Origin: Struthidea cinerea | Taxonomy: Eukaryota; Chordata; Aves; Passeriformes; Corcoracidae | Assembly: GCA_013397865.1 (NCBI GenBank) | Contig: VZTI01005559.1 | Location: 2,855,781 to 2,919,780 of the forward strand | Reading direction: 5' to 3' | DNA length: 64,000 nucleotides | In this document: piece by piece, positions 11,489 to 24,000 of the stretch | Layout of the letters: the number at the start of each line of letters is the position of its first letter | How positions within the stretch are numbered: the stretch's first letter is position 1 | The notes under the pieces: model-generated | Seen by the model: only the letters and a program-made list of their open reading frames with translations | Told to the model about the DNA's origin: nothing | Databases searched by the model: none | Translations under genes and position numbers: made by a program

Positions 11489-14400
11489 CTATAAGGAAAG
11501 CCAGTAAATTAAAATCAGTAAAAGGTTGGTCACTAAAGCCTGCTTTCCGGTGACTTATTCTAGACAGCACAAGAGAAGATGAGAGTTTTCCCATCTTCTT
11601 TAAATTTCTGCAGCACCCATCATGCAATTTTAAAGAGGTTTATAATGGGGAAAATTAAAATAATTGGTGATTTTGCCTGTCAAGTATCCCAAACGGTACT
11701 TATCCCACAAAGTGTAGGGAGTGAACTGATCCTGCATCATCTTGCCTGACAAGACCTTAAGTATTTCAGGATGAGCTGGGATGGTTTGTATTAATTTCTC
11801 CATAGGTCCTAAATAGGAATGGCAGGAGGGCATGAAGATATGTCCTCAGAGCCATAAAAAGGGAGTCCCAAGAGAGAATAAACTCTTTGCTGACAGAGGA
11901 ATGAGAACAATAGACAAAAAAGTCTTGATAGCAAGAGAAGATTCTGGGCAGGAACATGACACGTCTGCAGAGCAGACTGGAGATATTATCCTCACAACCT
12001 ATCCTGTCAACACATCATCTTCGTCAGTGCTAAAATTCAGGTCAAACTCCATCAAGAGAAAGTAAAAGAGATTGCACTGTAGCAATTCATTCGTTCTAAT
12101 TACAAAATGTGAGGAAAATGTCACTTCCAAATTTAGACAAAACATCAAAATTTCAACCTCTGCCAGGGACAGTTGTGTTAGGCTGGCCAGATGGCAAAAT
12201 GGCAAAACAAGCAAACAGTCCACTGAGGCCCTGCAAAATCTTGGGAGAGCACAAGATATCCATGTACAGACTAGAGAAGGAAAAATATCACCTGCAGGCA
12301 CACGGAGGAGACGTTCTTCTACTTGCCGAGGAGGTACAAGTCCCTCTTGCCTGCCAGAGCCCTCACACCTCTCAGGCTCCTTCCCTCCACTTAGAGAGCA
12401 TTGCAACTTTCCCTGTCCTATCCCTGGGGATCCTGAGAAAATGATGAAGTGCACAATATTCCTGGGTTCTCAGCATTTTGTTTTGTTTAATGGGCTCCAG
12501 TGGGAACTCCTATTAATCTACTCCAGAGGGAAGAGTTTTTATTGTTGTTGCTGCTGTTGTTGTTTGCCCCCTTTTGCCTGAGGCAGGTCATGAATTATGT
12601 GCCTGATGTTCTTCCTCACTCCTGGACTTCCCTGTGATGTCCCACGGGGACACATTAAGAGCTTCCTTTCTGCATCCTTCCAGAGAAAGGCCAAGTGCTG
12701 AAGTGGCAGAAGCAGGGGTAGAAAGAGGCTCCTGTGACTCAAGGACCTTCAGAGGGGAGCAGCAAGTCACTGTTTGGGTTTGGATGGGCCCATGGAGGTC
12801 TGCTGGGAAATTGAGTTGCATACCAAAGTAAGTTGTCCAATTACAGGGAAAATGCAGGGCAATTGTTTGGGTGGTTTTTCTCCTGAAGTTGCTTTTCGAA
12901 TCATGGTATTTCCACTCATGCAGTGGCACCAGAACTCAGACTTCAGAGAAATGGGCGCTTTTGACCTGCAGCTGACTGCGGATCCTTCTTTGGTCCAGCC
13001 CACGAACTGCACGCTCTTGAGCCAAAGTTTAGATCCAGCTGCTAAAGCTGCCTTTGAGGTAGAAAAGCCCTAGTTTGGTTCCTCTGGGTGACATCTAACA
13101 TAGCCACTTTCATGCACTTCAAATAAATTTCCTGCAAGAAGCCATCTCATGTTTTTATAACCACAGACATTTCAAACATATTTCTGTATTTTCTGATGTG
13201 CCACTGGCACAGGCTATGAAAATTGTTTGGGCTATATATAGTTGGATTTTTTTCTTTTTCCCCTTGCAGTTTGTCATAGGAAAGCAACATTTCTGTAGCT
13301 TTGTGCCAACCTGGCCTCTCTTCAAGTGCACTGTCTGTTTTTTATCCATAAAATCACATACTGGAAAGTCCGTCTAAAGAACATTATTAGCTGAGGCTGC
13401 AAAGTCAAGTACTGGAAAGCTGAGGCAATACCAGACTTGAAATTGCTTCTGCTCATACATGAAGAGGCAGATGCATTAGGACATACTAAAAGCTTTTATA
13501 GGTGGTCCGACTCCTGCAGAAGGTGGGATGATCTGTCTCACAGGCAGGACTGATGAATTACCTGAAAAGTGACTCATTTGCATGAGCTCCTTTCTCCTCA
13601 GCTGTGGCCCCCAACCCCCTTCCCTGTGCTCGTTTTGATCTATTGTCTGTATCCTCTGCAGGTCCCAGTAGGTACTAAAACCACCGTGGCTGTGACATGC
13701 TATGGCACTTCTCCACAGATGGAGAAAGGGGAGGAAGAGCAGGAAGCAGGTGAGGATTGTCTGGTTCAGACAACTTCTGAGGGGGATGAAAGGGCATTTT
13801 TTCAGCCCAGAAAGCAAAAGACAAGAGCTGCGTGATAGATCACGCCTCCCTGTGGTTTGTTCTTGACTCATTCAGCCTCCGTTGGTGATGAGGTGTTAGT
13901 CACTGGTGAGACACTGAAAAGCACTACAAGAGTAGTGTTATTTTATGATCCAGTAAGTATTTCCCCAGCCTGTTCTGAGGAAAAAGTGAAAATTTACCCT
14001 CACCACACATCAACATGGCACAGGGGAGCTGAGCTCTGCATGGCCAAAACAAGGCACTGAGGAGTCCCCTGCACAGCCAAAGAGAAATCTGATCACAGAT
14101 TGGTGAGGGTTGTTTGGGGCAGATGGTGCAGGGTCTGTCTCTCCCCGCACCCCTGCCTACAATAGTGGTAATGTAACAGGACAGTTCATTTCCTTTCTGG
14201 CTGAACACTGAAGCTTATTTGCAGTTTAGGTTGCAAAAAATAAAACCAATTGTCTGAAATATTCCATTTAGTTGCCTTATTATGGAAGTAAACTTTGAAA
14301 AATGAAGGCATTTTCAGATTGTCAGTGCTCTTTTTATGGAATCCATGAAAGCGGAATTTTTAAAAATGAAAAATCTTCTTTGTCTTCTTTATTTATTTAA

Positions 14401-17400
14401 GGGAAAAAAAAGTCCCTGTGATTTCCTTTTAGCTCTAGGTACAGCCCTTCTCTCTGCTGGACGCTGACAGCAGATTCAAGCAGATGTTGCTCTATCCATG
14501 ACACGCAGGTTGTAATTTCCAGCTTTCCTTCATGGCCAGGAGGCCTAAAAGCATTTCTTAATAAGGAAAACACAAATGTTGTTGACATCAAAGCAGAGCT
14601 GGAGCCCCAGGCATATGCCTGTTCATTAACCTGTCCTGGGCATCATGTAGATTTGTTCCTCTGGATCTGCAAAGGCAGGTACAGCCTTGTGCTCTACCCA
14701 CTGGATCTTTCCTGCAGACTACATACTAATTGCCATCCCTGTACTGGAGATATGTCTAGGTGAGTACACAAGGCACTCATTGCCAGCTTTGTTAGGGGTT
14801 TTTTTGGTAAATACTCTCTAAATTTTTTTTACATCATAGTACACTGGAGGTAGGGGTGAGATAAGGTTAAGAATCAGCTTATTATTACCTATCACTTTCT
14901 ATTTTAAAGAATAAGTTTCTATTAGTCCTTTAATGAAATATGCAGAAAACGGAGTTTTCATTACACGAAGTCACATTATTTTTACATCTCCAAATCTGTT
15001 ACATTTAGTTCAGTGCTCAGTTAACAACACATGTAATGTCACTTGACTAACAGTGACATGGGAAGTTATCTCTAAATCCCACTTCAAGTTCTGGCAATGG
15101 TTATTTAGAAATTGTGCTACATAAACCAAAGTCTAGTGCCAAGTAATTTGAATGATACATACAAGCATTCTCTTGCTTATACCTGAAGACCTCCAGTTTC
15201 ACTTAAACATTTTTAAAAAGTAATGTGCCCACCTTGACTGCCATAAAAGTAAAATAAAAAGTTCCTTTGATTGAAATGCTGGTTGGATCAAGCTTGCAGC
15301 ATGTCTATGTTTTTTCATTATTACAGAAGTGTTACAACTAGTAAATGTATCTGAAATATTAATTTTCTGAGAGTATTCTGAGAAGAGTTCTGAAGATGCA
15401 CATTTTGGACTTGGGGCTTATAGCTCATAATAGAAATATCACATTTCAATAAAAACCTACCTCAGGCATAACAAGCTAAATCACTAAATAATCAGTTGGC
15501 ACCACCTTAATACATCACAGCTACACAGCAGTAAAATAATTACACACACACACATAAACAGAGTCATACATAGCCAAGGACTTTTTTCTCTTGGTAATGC
15601 AAGGTAATAGTGATACAGATGGCATAACAAAATTCACAAAAAGGAGTAAAACAGCTGGTACTGAATGCATTTGAAATAGTGTGGACAACATGCAGGGAGG
15701 GTGCAGTAGAAAAAAGGATGAGGTGAGGGACCTTGTCAGTGCAGACATGTTGAAGCTAATGTCCAGCAGCACCAAAGTCCCACTTGGCACCCTGCAGCAC
15801 CATGCTGATGTTCTTTTTGGATGTGAAAATAGCATAGTGGTTCATGTGGAGCATCCACAGGCGACTGCACAGTTAATATCCAGCCTATGGATAATGGACA
15901 TACAGAACATTAAGAAGAGCTGCACCATAATCTTTTTATCACCTGCTTCATCCTCAAAAAGGACAGTCTCTGCTTTCCACGAGAATCTTTTTACTAAGAA
16001 CTTTTCACCATCTGTAACTGAGCTAATCAAATCCAGAATACTTCAATCCAAAGAGAGTGCAGGGGTCCTTAGTGTGTGGGCCCTGAAAGACTCCACTTTT
16101 TTTATAACAAGGATTAATCCAACTTGCACATGTCTTCTATTTGCAGCTGCAGCAGGGAGAAAGATGGGAAACAACATCTTAAACGTTGAGTACAAGCTGA
16201 TTGCTTAACCTGGCTTGTGCCTGCCCAATTTGCAGTTGCTTTTTAGTGCTAATGGTCAGCTTCTCCTCCCCCTATTGTCTCCACAGTAAATTGTTGATAA
16301 ATTTTCCTGGTGACATTTTGGAAGACTAAATACAGCAAAAGTGTTTTAAAGACATGGAGAAAAAGAGAGAATTTGCACAGTCTTTTCCATGCAGCCCAGG
16401 CGCGTGTCTTTCAGAGCATGCAAACTTGAGTAAAGGTGGAAGCTGTTTGCTTAGAAACATGCTTCAATCTGATGGAATTTTCTGCTATTGTGGATACTGT
16501 AGTCATATTATTCACTGACTTTGTGTTCTGTGCTTGTTCAATGCTCCAAAATAGCTAGCTTCCAGCTGGGCTTCTCAAGGCACTAGTCTGAGTTTGCAGC
16601 TCACTCTCTTTTAACACCTAAGAACCGCCTTGTGCTAGGTGCTGGAAAAGCATAGAACAAGGAAACACTTCTCTGTGTAAGATGAGAAGTGTCTAATTAA
16701 TGCAGTGATCTTATGGGGAAAAAAAAAAAGTTACAAAAATCGTGTTACGTCTTCCCACTGCCCTTTGTGGAATTGGGCTGTACTGAGATGAGCTGAACCC
16801 TGGCTGTACTTTAAATATTTGTATCTGAACTTATTTCTAGGTGCATAGGGCATGTTAACACCATGCAGTTCAGAGATCTACAGAGTAGTTTCAAACATGC
16901 TGGTTTCTCCAGGCAGACTTGTGCTGAACTTTGCTGTACCACAATTCTGCTCCTACTGTGGAATTCTCTCTTAACACAGACTCCCAAACAAGTGACTTAG
17001 TCCTGTGGTGTGAGCCTGAGAAGGTAATTATTTTCTACAGCACTGGCTTTTGTTTTGACACACAGTGCTGCCTAGAGCGAGGGAGATAAAGCCCCCATTC
17101 TCAGTGCCCTCTCAGAGCAAGTGAAGAATTAACTAGAAAGCTACTTCCTTCTCAATGTTTCTGGCTCTGCACTGTACAGACATAGCTAGTCTGCCATCAG
17201 TTAGCAGCATGCTAACAAAAACACTGAGCTCTGAGTTACAGCAGGTAAGTTCCCAGCTGAAATGTGCTACCCCAGCAGGGTCCTGGGCTCCCTGTTCATC
17301 AGTTACACCCTTTCAATGCCTTCAGTTAATTTTTCTTCTTTCACCCCCCTTGAAGAAGACGTGAACAGAATAGTAAACAGGATTCTTAGGGGTTTTTTCC

Positions 17401-17460
17401 CCTGTAAAAGCATTCATGTCCCACTGTTGCTAGGACTCACATAACTTCTGGAGGGCTGTG
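11489..17460. other. unique sequence, nothing recognised
   Basis: I saw no gene or repeat family. Minor features are a TTG/CTG triplet run near 12541-12564, a short (AC) run at 15542-15554, and an ORF of 175 codons (15681-16208, plus) with no recognisable motif. Its composition resembles translated non-coding DNA. Confidence 0.55.
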
Positions 17461-17529
17461 ACAGTGCCATGGCTCGGGAAGGACTATGGCAGCGAGTGCA
17501 GCAGGGAATGACTGATGGTCTTAGCAGGG

Positions 17530-17756
17530 ATCTGGGACCGTGCCGGCCGGCCGCCGCCAGATGGAGCCCTGGGCACGGCGGTGCCGGCGGTTCCCCGAGG
17601 GGCTGGGCCACGCCGGCTGCGCCGGCCAAGGGCTCCGGGGGGGCGGGGGGCGCCAAGGGCTGCCCCCGCGGGAGGGCGGGACGAGCTTCTCTGCTGAGAC
17701 AGAGTGGGAAGAAAACGGTAACTGTGGGCGTCACCTCCCCGCGATGGGATGGGACT
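17530..17756. promoter_or_regulatory. short CpG island, possible orphan promoter or exon
   Basis: I counted about 25 CpG dinucleotides in the 240 bp from 17521 to 17760, while the surrounding kilobases have almost none. The core holds repeated GCCGG, GCGCC and GGGCGGG (GC-box-like) motifs. ORFs are open on both strands, as expected of GC-rich DNA, so they do not support coding. A possible donor CGGTAACT occurs at about 17716. It may be a promoter of an unannotated transcript, a retained GC-rich insertion or a first exon. No family resemblance was recognised. Confidence 0.45.
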
Positions 17757-17989
17757 AGGAGGTCTGGCTTTGGGAAAGGGAGTCTTAGTATAGAAAGAAG
17801 TTACGGGTGAGCATGAGTCTCTACAAAGGAGCAGGGGAAAGTCACGTGGCCTAGGTACTCCTGAGATATTGGGCAGTTTGGAGACTCAGTTGGTAGGCAA
17901 TAGAAGGTAGGGTCAGCTTCACAGAAGAGGAATATTGTTGGTGTGGTCCCACAGGCACAGCATGCCTCTAAATACTCTCCTTGAAAAAG

Positions 17990-18545
17990 AGGTGAAGAGT
18001 GAATTGGCATATCCAGCTGCTGACATCACATTATTTACAACAGTCAAAACTGTTTGTGAAGGCTTAAAGAAGGAGCTCAAGAAACTGAGTGATTCGGTAA
18101 TAAAATGGCAGATGAAATTCAGTGCCAATAAATGCAAAGTAATGCACATGGAGGAAAACAACCTTAACTATACATTCACAGTGATAGACTCTAAATGAGC
18201 TATTACTACTCAGAAAACAGATTTGGGAATCATGACACATAATTCTTCAGAAACGATCAGCTCAAAGCTAGCAGTGGTCAAAAAGACAAATGGGGTATTA
18301 CAAATTATTAGGAAAGAAATAGATAATATGATAAAAACATGCTTTTTGTTACCATGCAAACCAATGCAGTGCTCACATCTTAAATGCCAGGAGGGAGGGA
18401 ACAATTTATTAGACACTTGGTTTACAAGAAGCACCATATGTTTTCAAGAGATGACACAGTGAAACTCATTGTCACAGGAAATTTTGAAAGCCCAAATGAA
18501 ACTAAATTAAAACAACAATTCAATAAATGTGTTGGCATTAGGTCA
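17990..18545 (+). mobile_element. old CR1-type LINE fragment (ORF2 C-terminal region)
   Basis: The plus strand follows the older CR1 lineage shared by birds and turtles. It has a TGACATCACATTATTTACAA segment, then AAAATGGCAGATGAAATTCA, then 'gccaataaatgcaaagtaatgcacatgg'. Translation gives a conserved KWQMKFSANKCKVMHM block, followed by a degraded VVKKTNGVLQIIRKEIDN block. After an internal deletion near 18390, a sequence like 'gtgaaactcattgtcacaggaaattttgaaagcc' matches the region just before the 3' UTR. Stops and deletions make it a dead copy. Confidence 0.8.
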
Positions 18546-20480
18546 AAAAAAGTTTGCATTGAGTGATGTAGACAGACCTACAAGCTCAGGTAGTAACATA
18601 CTTTCTAGCTGCTGGAACGGAATGGGGATAATCACTCTATCCCAGCCTTGCTTCTGCGGTTTTTTGGTTGGGTTTTTTTTTGCATCTGTTGGGCTGCACA
18701 GACCTTTGCTTTTAACCATCAAGGCCATACTTATACCATTATCTTGAAGATAAAGAAATATTGTGGTCCTAAGGAAAATCAATGGCAGAATTCATTGATT
18801 TCGAGAACAGGAAAATCAGTTCTCCCTCTAGCTGGGTCATGTCTTGCTGTGCGAGGTGTTGCATTGATTGAAGCAAGACTGCTGGCACAGCAGGAGCAGC
18901 TTATAACAGGTATCTTTGAGCTACCCAGAAAGTAGCAGTGACTAAGTGTGGGATTCATTTCAACTAACTTTATCTGGTGTTGAGAACTAGGTGCTGGTTC
19001 TTTAGGCAGCTGAGGTACTTCTTCCTATCACAGTGTGTCCATCGCATGAGTTTGACAGAGGGAACAATGACAAAATACTCACCATGTTCCAGAAAAAAAC
19101 CAACTAAGGCATCAGGAGCACTATTTAGCATCTGAAATAGGAAATTAAGATGGTGTTTGGACACCTTGGGGTAAAGACATGAGATGAGAACCTCATTTCC
19201 CTGAGGAAAATAAATGTGATACTGTTTGCCTTTGGTACATAACAGAGCACCCATCCTTTTCAGGTGTCTCAGTGACAGAATGAGTAAGAAAACCCCATTA
19301 TTTGCATTAGAAACAGAAATATTTCTGTTTGGTGCCTGATTATGGAGTAGGGATCCCACTTTAGGTCATTAGTGAACTGTTGCAGAGCTGTAACTGCTTC
19401 CTCCCAGCAGGATTTCAGCCCTGTCTGTTGGAGAAAGACCTTCTGCCAGCGAGGAAGCATCGCTTCTCAGAACTGGGTCTTCACTACTAGGGTAAGCATG
19501 CTTTAAATTAGTAGCAGGCAAACCTAAAGCAGAAATTCGCAAAAGTCAATACCAATGAAAGAATCCTTTAAGCTGTATGTTTTAGGAAGGCAGGAAGAAG
19601 ATGACTAGGTTTGGTGAAATCTTTTGCAGGGATATAGATTATCTCTCCTTTTTTTTTTTTTTAATTTGCTTATGTAGCGGATGATCTCCAGTTCTTCCCC
19701 TTCACTGAGTTTTTTTTGTTTTCAATAGAAAAGCTTAATGAATCAAAGACTTGTGCAGTAATGAAAGACTAGTATGTTCCAGAAATAATTTTAAAAATAG
19801 AAGACACCAATTCAAAATCCTGAAAATTTCATGGCTTAGGAACATCCCTCTCGTTCTTTCCAGATCTCAAGCCTTATATACCTTTTTCTTTAAATGGTCA
19901 GTCACTGAAATTTTTCCATAGAGAAGAACTATGTATATACACTTATACATGTATTTAAAAGCAGAGAGAATAATAAAGAGCTAATCTTCTTTTCAGAAGT
20001 GGGTACCTAGGACCTGCCAGTCAGCTGATTTCTTTGGTATATACAATTAATTCATATTAATTATTGTGTATTGCAGTGCTGCTTAGCAGCTGCCACTAAA
20101 ATTGAAGGTGCCCTGTGCTGTATCTGTACAAACACGGGAAGAATCCTGCCTTGAAGCCATCAGTGCTTAACTGAATGAGAGAGGACATGGAAAGAAAGAG
20201 GAGATGTCTCTCTGTTTAATTTCACTTAACAATCCCCATAGTTTCTAAAGGAACATGTACTCAAAGCAGTGCTTGCTCAGGGATCTCTGACTAAGTAGGT
20301 GCCTCAGAACACCACAGGGCACTGCTGTGCAGAGACCCTAGAACAATGCCTGGATCCAAAAAAGCCTCACTGGTGGGGTGCTCAGCCACCAGACTGGTGT
20401 GGGAGGGTGTCTTGGGGTGACTGTATGATACGGTATTCCCTATCACCTGCTCTATGCCCAGACTTGAATCCTGTGCCTTT
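18546..20480. other. unique sequence, nothing recognised
   Basis: This stretch has no exon-like or repeat-like signal. T-homopolymer runs occur near 18668 and 19650. ORFs are short and unconvincing. Confidence 0.55.
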
Positions 20481-20499
20481 CTGTACCTTTAAGAGAGAG

Positions 20500-21040
20500 G
20501 AGGGGGAGAGCCGGTGGAATTCCTTCGGCGCTGTGTTCGAAACACAGATAAGCTCGATGGCTTCTCCTGCCCGGCTGCTCCGCTTCTGCAGCAGGGAAGA
20601 GAGTTACATTCCTTTTGCTTTTTCGATAGCTTCTTGTTCGTTAGCTAAAGTACGGAGCCCTGGGACTTTGGCTTCTTCTTCTTCTTTTCTGGAACTGCTC
20701 AGAGCACCAGAACATCAGAGCTTCACTGGGAGACCTTTCCACCGAGGTCCGGAGGTTCCCATGCTGAACCCCAGCTCCGGAGAGGAGAAAGCCATGCCCA
20801 CAACGGCTCTGAAATCTACCCAGGTTCTCTCCACAGCGAGAGGTTTTATTATTTAGCAGCATTCTTTTTTCCCCCCATGCCTGCATGCACTTCACTTGTT
20901 AAATAAATAGCTGAGTTTTTTTCACTTTTCTCCGAGGAAAATTCTTTCCGAACCTGGTGGGGGAGGGGTGGCTGTAACCTGCCTTCTATCAAAGGATGTT
21001 CATTTCGGACGTTCCTCCGAATTTGTCTCAAACTGGGACA
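20500..21040. promoter_or_regulatory. CpG-enriched patch, possible weak promoter
   Basis: CpGs are scattered at roughly 20 in 550 bp, well above the near-zero background but weaker than the 17.5 kb island. Motifs include TTCGGCG, TTCGAA, CCCGGC, TCCGGA and TTCGGACG. A plus-strand ORF (20299-20856, 185 codons) overlaps it, but its translation has no domain I recognise and its start lies in ordinary sequence upstream. The patch could be a promoter of a lncRNA, a decayed LTR or an old exon. Confidence 0.3.
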
Positions 21041-24000
21041 GGCTGATGTGACTTCCACCTCTACATCTACAGCAGGTCTGTGGAGCATTGGCAGAAGAGC
21101 CATCACTCATTTTGCCTTCAGTGACAAACACACCTCAAGTGGCATAGCTGAGGCATACAGATGGGCAGCACTAGAATAAATTGCAGACCTGCCTAAATCT
21201 TCTAAATGAAGAGCTCCCAGTCTGGCAAACCTTATTCACAGGTGTGGTCACATCTAATTTCATGCCATTTACTGTGAATGGCACATTGTCTCTGGGAAGA
21301 AATCATAGGTTTTTGCAGTGTATGTTGGTTTTGACTACACCTAGTGTTTCAGTACAGTTTCTGGATACTGCCTTGTATTTGTTAAAAAAGAAAAATAGTA
21401 GCCATTAGTGCTTAGTGTTATTTCAATGTGATGGTAAAGTTTGCATTAAAAATGCATAGCTAGGTTAGATATTTAACATTCAGTTGGCGTTCTGGCACAG
21501 TCTGAGGGCATGAACTGTTGCCAAGAATATATGGATTCCTAAAACTGTTTCCTGTGCTAAATCTCAGCATCAGCCTGTCCATAAGTAATGAGGAGAAGGA
21601 TGATATAAAATAATGGTATTGTTAAAATACTGTGACCTCTCCCTCCCCCACATATTTTAAAGAAATGTATTGCAGAAAATTCATAATGCATCTGGCCATC
21701 TTTCTCATGTCTTTCTTTCTTCCTTCCTCATCCTGATAGAATCAGTGTTCTATATTACTCCTTAGATTCAAGAGATTATGGCAATCTTCTCTGTTTTTTC
21801 ATTAGCTGAGGTGATTTTGTGCAAAAGCTGTTTAAGATTCATGAGTGATTTTGCCTCTGCAAAGAATAGGAATGCAGCTGAAGGTAAAAAAACCCAAAAA
21901 AGTTTCCAATAGACTATTGGATGGGATACTGATGAGAAATATGCACACAATTAACTTGAAATAAAATGCAACAATTTCTTCTTTAAGACTGTCCCCACAA
22001 ATGAGGTGTGCCTAGCTTACTGCATCCAAACCCTTGCATCCTCCCTCTTGTACAGACTGATGTTGCACAGGCACACTCCTGCTTTACTGGGTCCCTGCAG
22101 AGCCATAAGATCCTGATAATTATCACAGAATTTTCTCAGTCTGGGAACCTTGCAGTCTGTGGTTTCGCTGGCCAGGAATGGCCATTCCTTTAGGCCAAAG
22201 TTTCTTATTTTCTCACACCAGAAGACTTGCAGACAGGGTAAATCAGATTCTGCTGGACATTGATTCTGAGAAACTGGAGGGAGAGGAATCCTCTCTCTGC
22301 TCACAGATGTCATCATGCCTGGAGTTGCTGCATGGGTGCCTGAACAGCCTGCCAGACTCTGGCCAAGGGTGAATTTGGGCTTAGAAAATTCCCATGCCCC
22401 ACATCTGTCTGTAGTTCCCACTTCCCACCTCTCAGTGGATGCAGGGATCATTTTAACTGTGTAGTTTTAGACTGATTGTCACAGATCTCACAGGAAGAAA
22501 AGCAGAACTAGTAACAATATTCCTGCTTCAATGGGCTTATCATGCTCAGAGGTGCCAGTTACAGCAGTCCAATGTAGTGCAGTTCAGTACAATGGCTTTG
22601 TGCCTCCTGATGCTCCAGACAGTTAAGGAGACTGATGTAAATGATTTGCATCCCCTGCATTTGCTCAGGAGACCACCACTCCAGGTGCTGTGTAATGTCA
22701 GCTGTTCCACACTGGGAATTGTTTGTCAAAACTGTTTGCAAATAACACCCGTCTTCCTTCCCTTCTGGTTTTCCCATACTGTTTCTGCAAGGTACGTGGA
22801 GCAGGATTATGGCATTGAACACAAGACAGTCTGAAAAATTACCTTCAGGCTTATGTTTAGGCCCACGTGCTTCATTACTTTCTTGGATCAGGGCCTCAGC
22901 ATCCTGCAGTCACTAAGTGAACAACCCTAATGTGAAGCCAGTGCCAACTTTGAGTGCCTAAGCAACAAAACTGGCACATTGTACTCATCTTCTCTTCTTC
23001 ATTAAGAAAGATGATTCAAATATTATTTCTTGAAAAGCATCCAGTCTGTGAAAAGATTCAGACACTGTTAATCAAGTTACCATGGATTTCTTTTGAGACA
23101 TTCAAGCTATTAAGAGCAGGAATATTTTGTCTGAAATTCTATACAGAAACCTAGTGATAGAAATAACCACTTGCTAGCTGTTACCTTTTGTCTTTTGTAC
23201 ACAAGTTGAAGTTTACCATGTTCCTAATTGCAGTGAGTTAGATGAATTTGTCCTAATAAATCAAGCCATTCAGAGTGTGAGTATTTTCTGGAAAGGGAAG
23301 AGCAAAAAAGATTTCAAACAGTGAGTCCAGAATAAAAGGCTGTGAAGATGGGCGGACATGACTCATAAAGGAGGGATACTGTAGGTGTTTAATGCTTAAT
23401 GTTTTTTCTTCTAGTACAAAGAAAGTTAGTAACATTGTATACAGACAGCAGAACATCCTTATTTGAGGACATAATTTATTGGAGCTTCTTAAAGAACTAC
23501 TTACTATTTCATATAATGAGGACAAAAGCCTTTGAGGCACCCAGGAACATGCAGGTTCTATTGACCACAAGAAGATAATTTCTACTTTCTAGTCCCTCTC
23601 TAGAAAGTTTCTAAAATGAACGGTGGAACACAGCTGGAACCATAGAAATAATTTTGTTCACTGCCAGTTGCAAAACAAAACAAACAAGGGACTGATCTAA
23701 GAAAATGTATATGGCCTTTTGTTGTCATTTGCAGAAGGGTCTTCAAACAAATTTCAGTAGTGTAGAGTTGAGTGGAATGTGACCACAATCTAAGAAAGTG
23801 GGGAAAAAGGAGCAGCCACTCCCAAACCTGTGGCTAAGAGATGACATGGCAGCTAGTATATGCTGTAATCAGACCTGTAGCCCCATTAAACATCCTCCCT
23901 GTAAGTCTGTCCCTGTTGTAGCCACAAGGAAAAATTGTGCAAAAATAGTATTTGCTTTCACCTTAATGTCCCATGCCATTGTAAATGTAAGGGAAATAAG

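Noticed and set aside
12072..12581. 169-codon plus ORF ending in a Cys run
   Set aside because: The Cys run comes from a TTG/CTG triplet repeat. An overlapping minus ORF of similar length (151 codons) shows that neither is distinctive.
15681..16208. 175-codon plus-strand ORF
   Set aside because: There are no motifs, no exon-like borders and no base-composition shift from flanking DNA. It is likely chance.
17469..17810. 113-codon plus ORF and 106-codon minus ORF in the CpG island
   Set aside because: GC-rich DNA has few stops in any frame. The composition (Gly/Ala/Pro/Arg) just mirrors GCC/GGC content, and no family is recognised.
20531..20547. tRNA T-arm-like hairpin CTGTG-TTCGAAA-CACAG
   Set aside because: The 5-bp stem and 7-base TTCGAAA loop look like a T-arm. 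However, no acceptor, D-arm or anticodon stem can be formed from the flanks, so it is not a tRNA gene.
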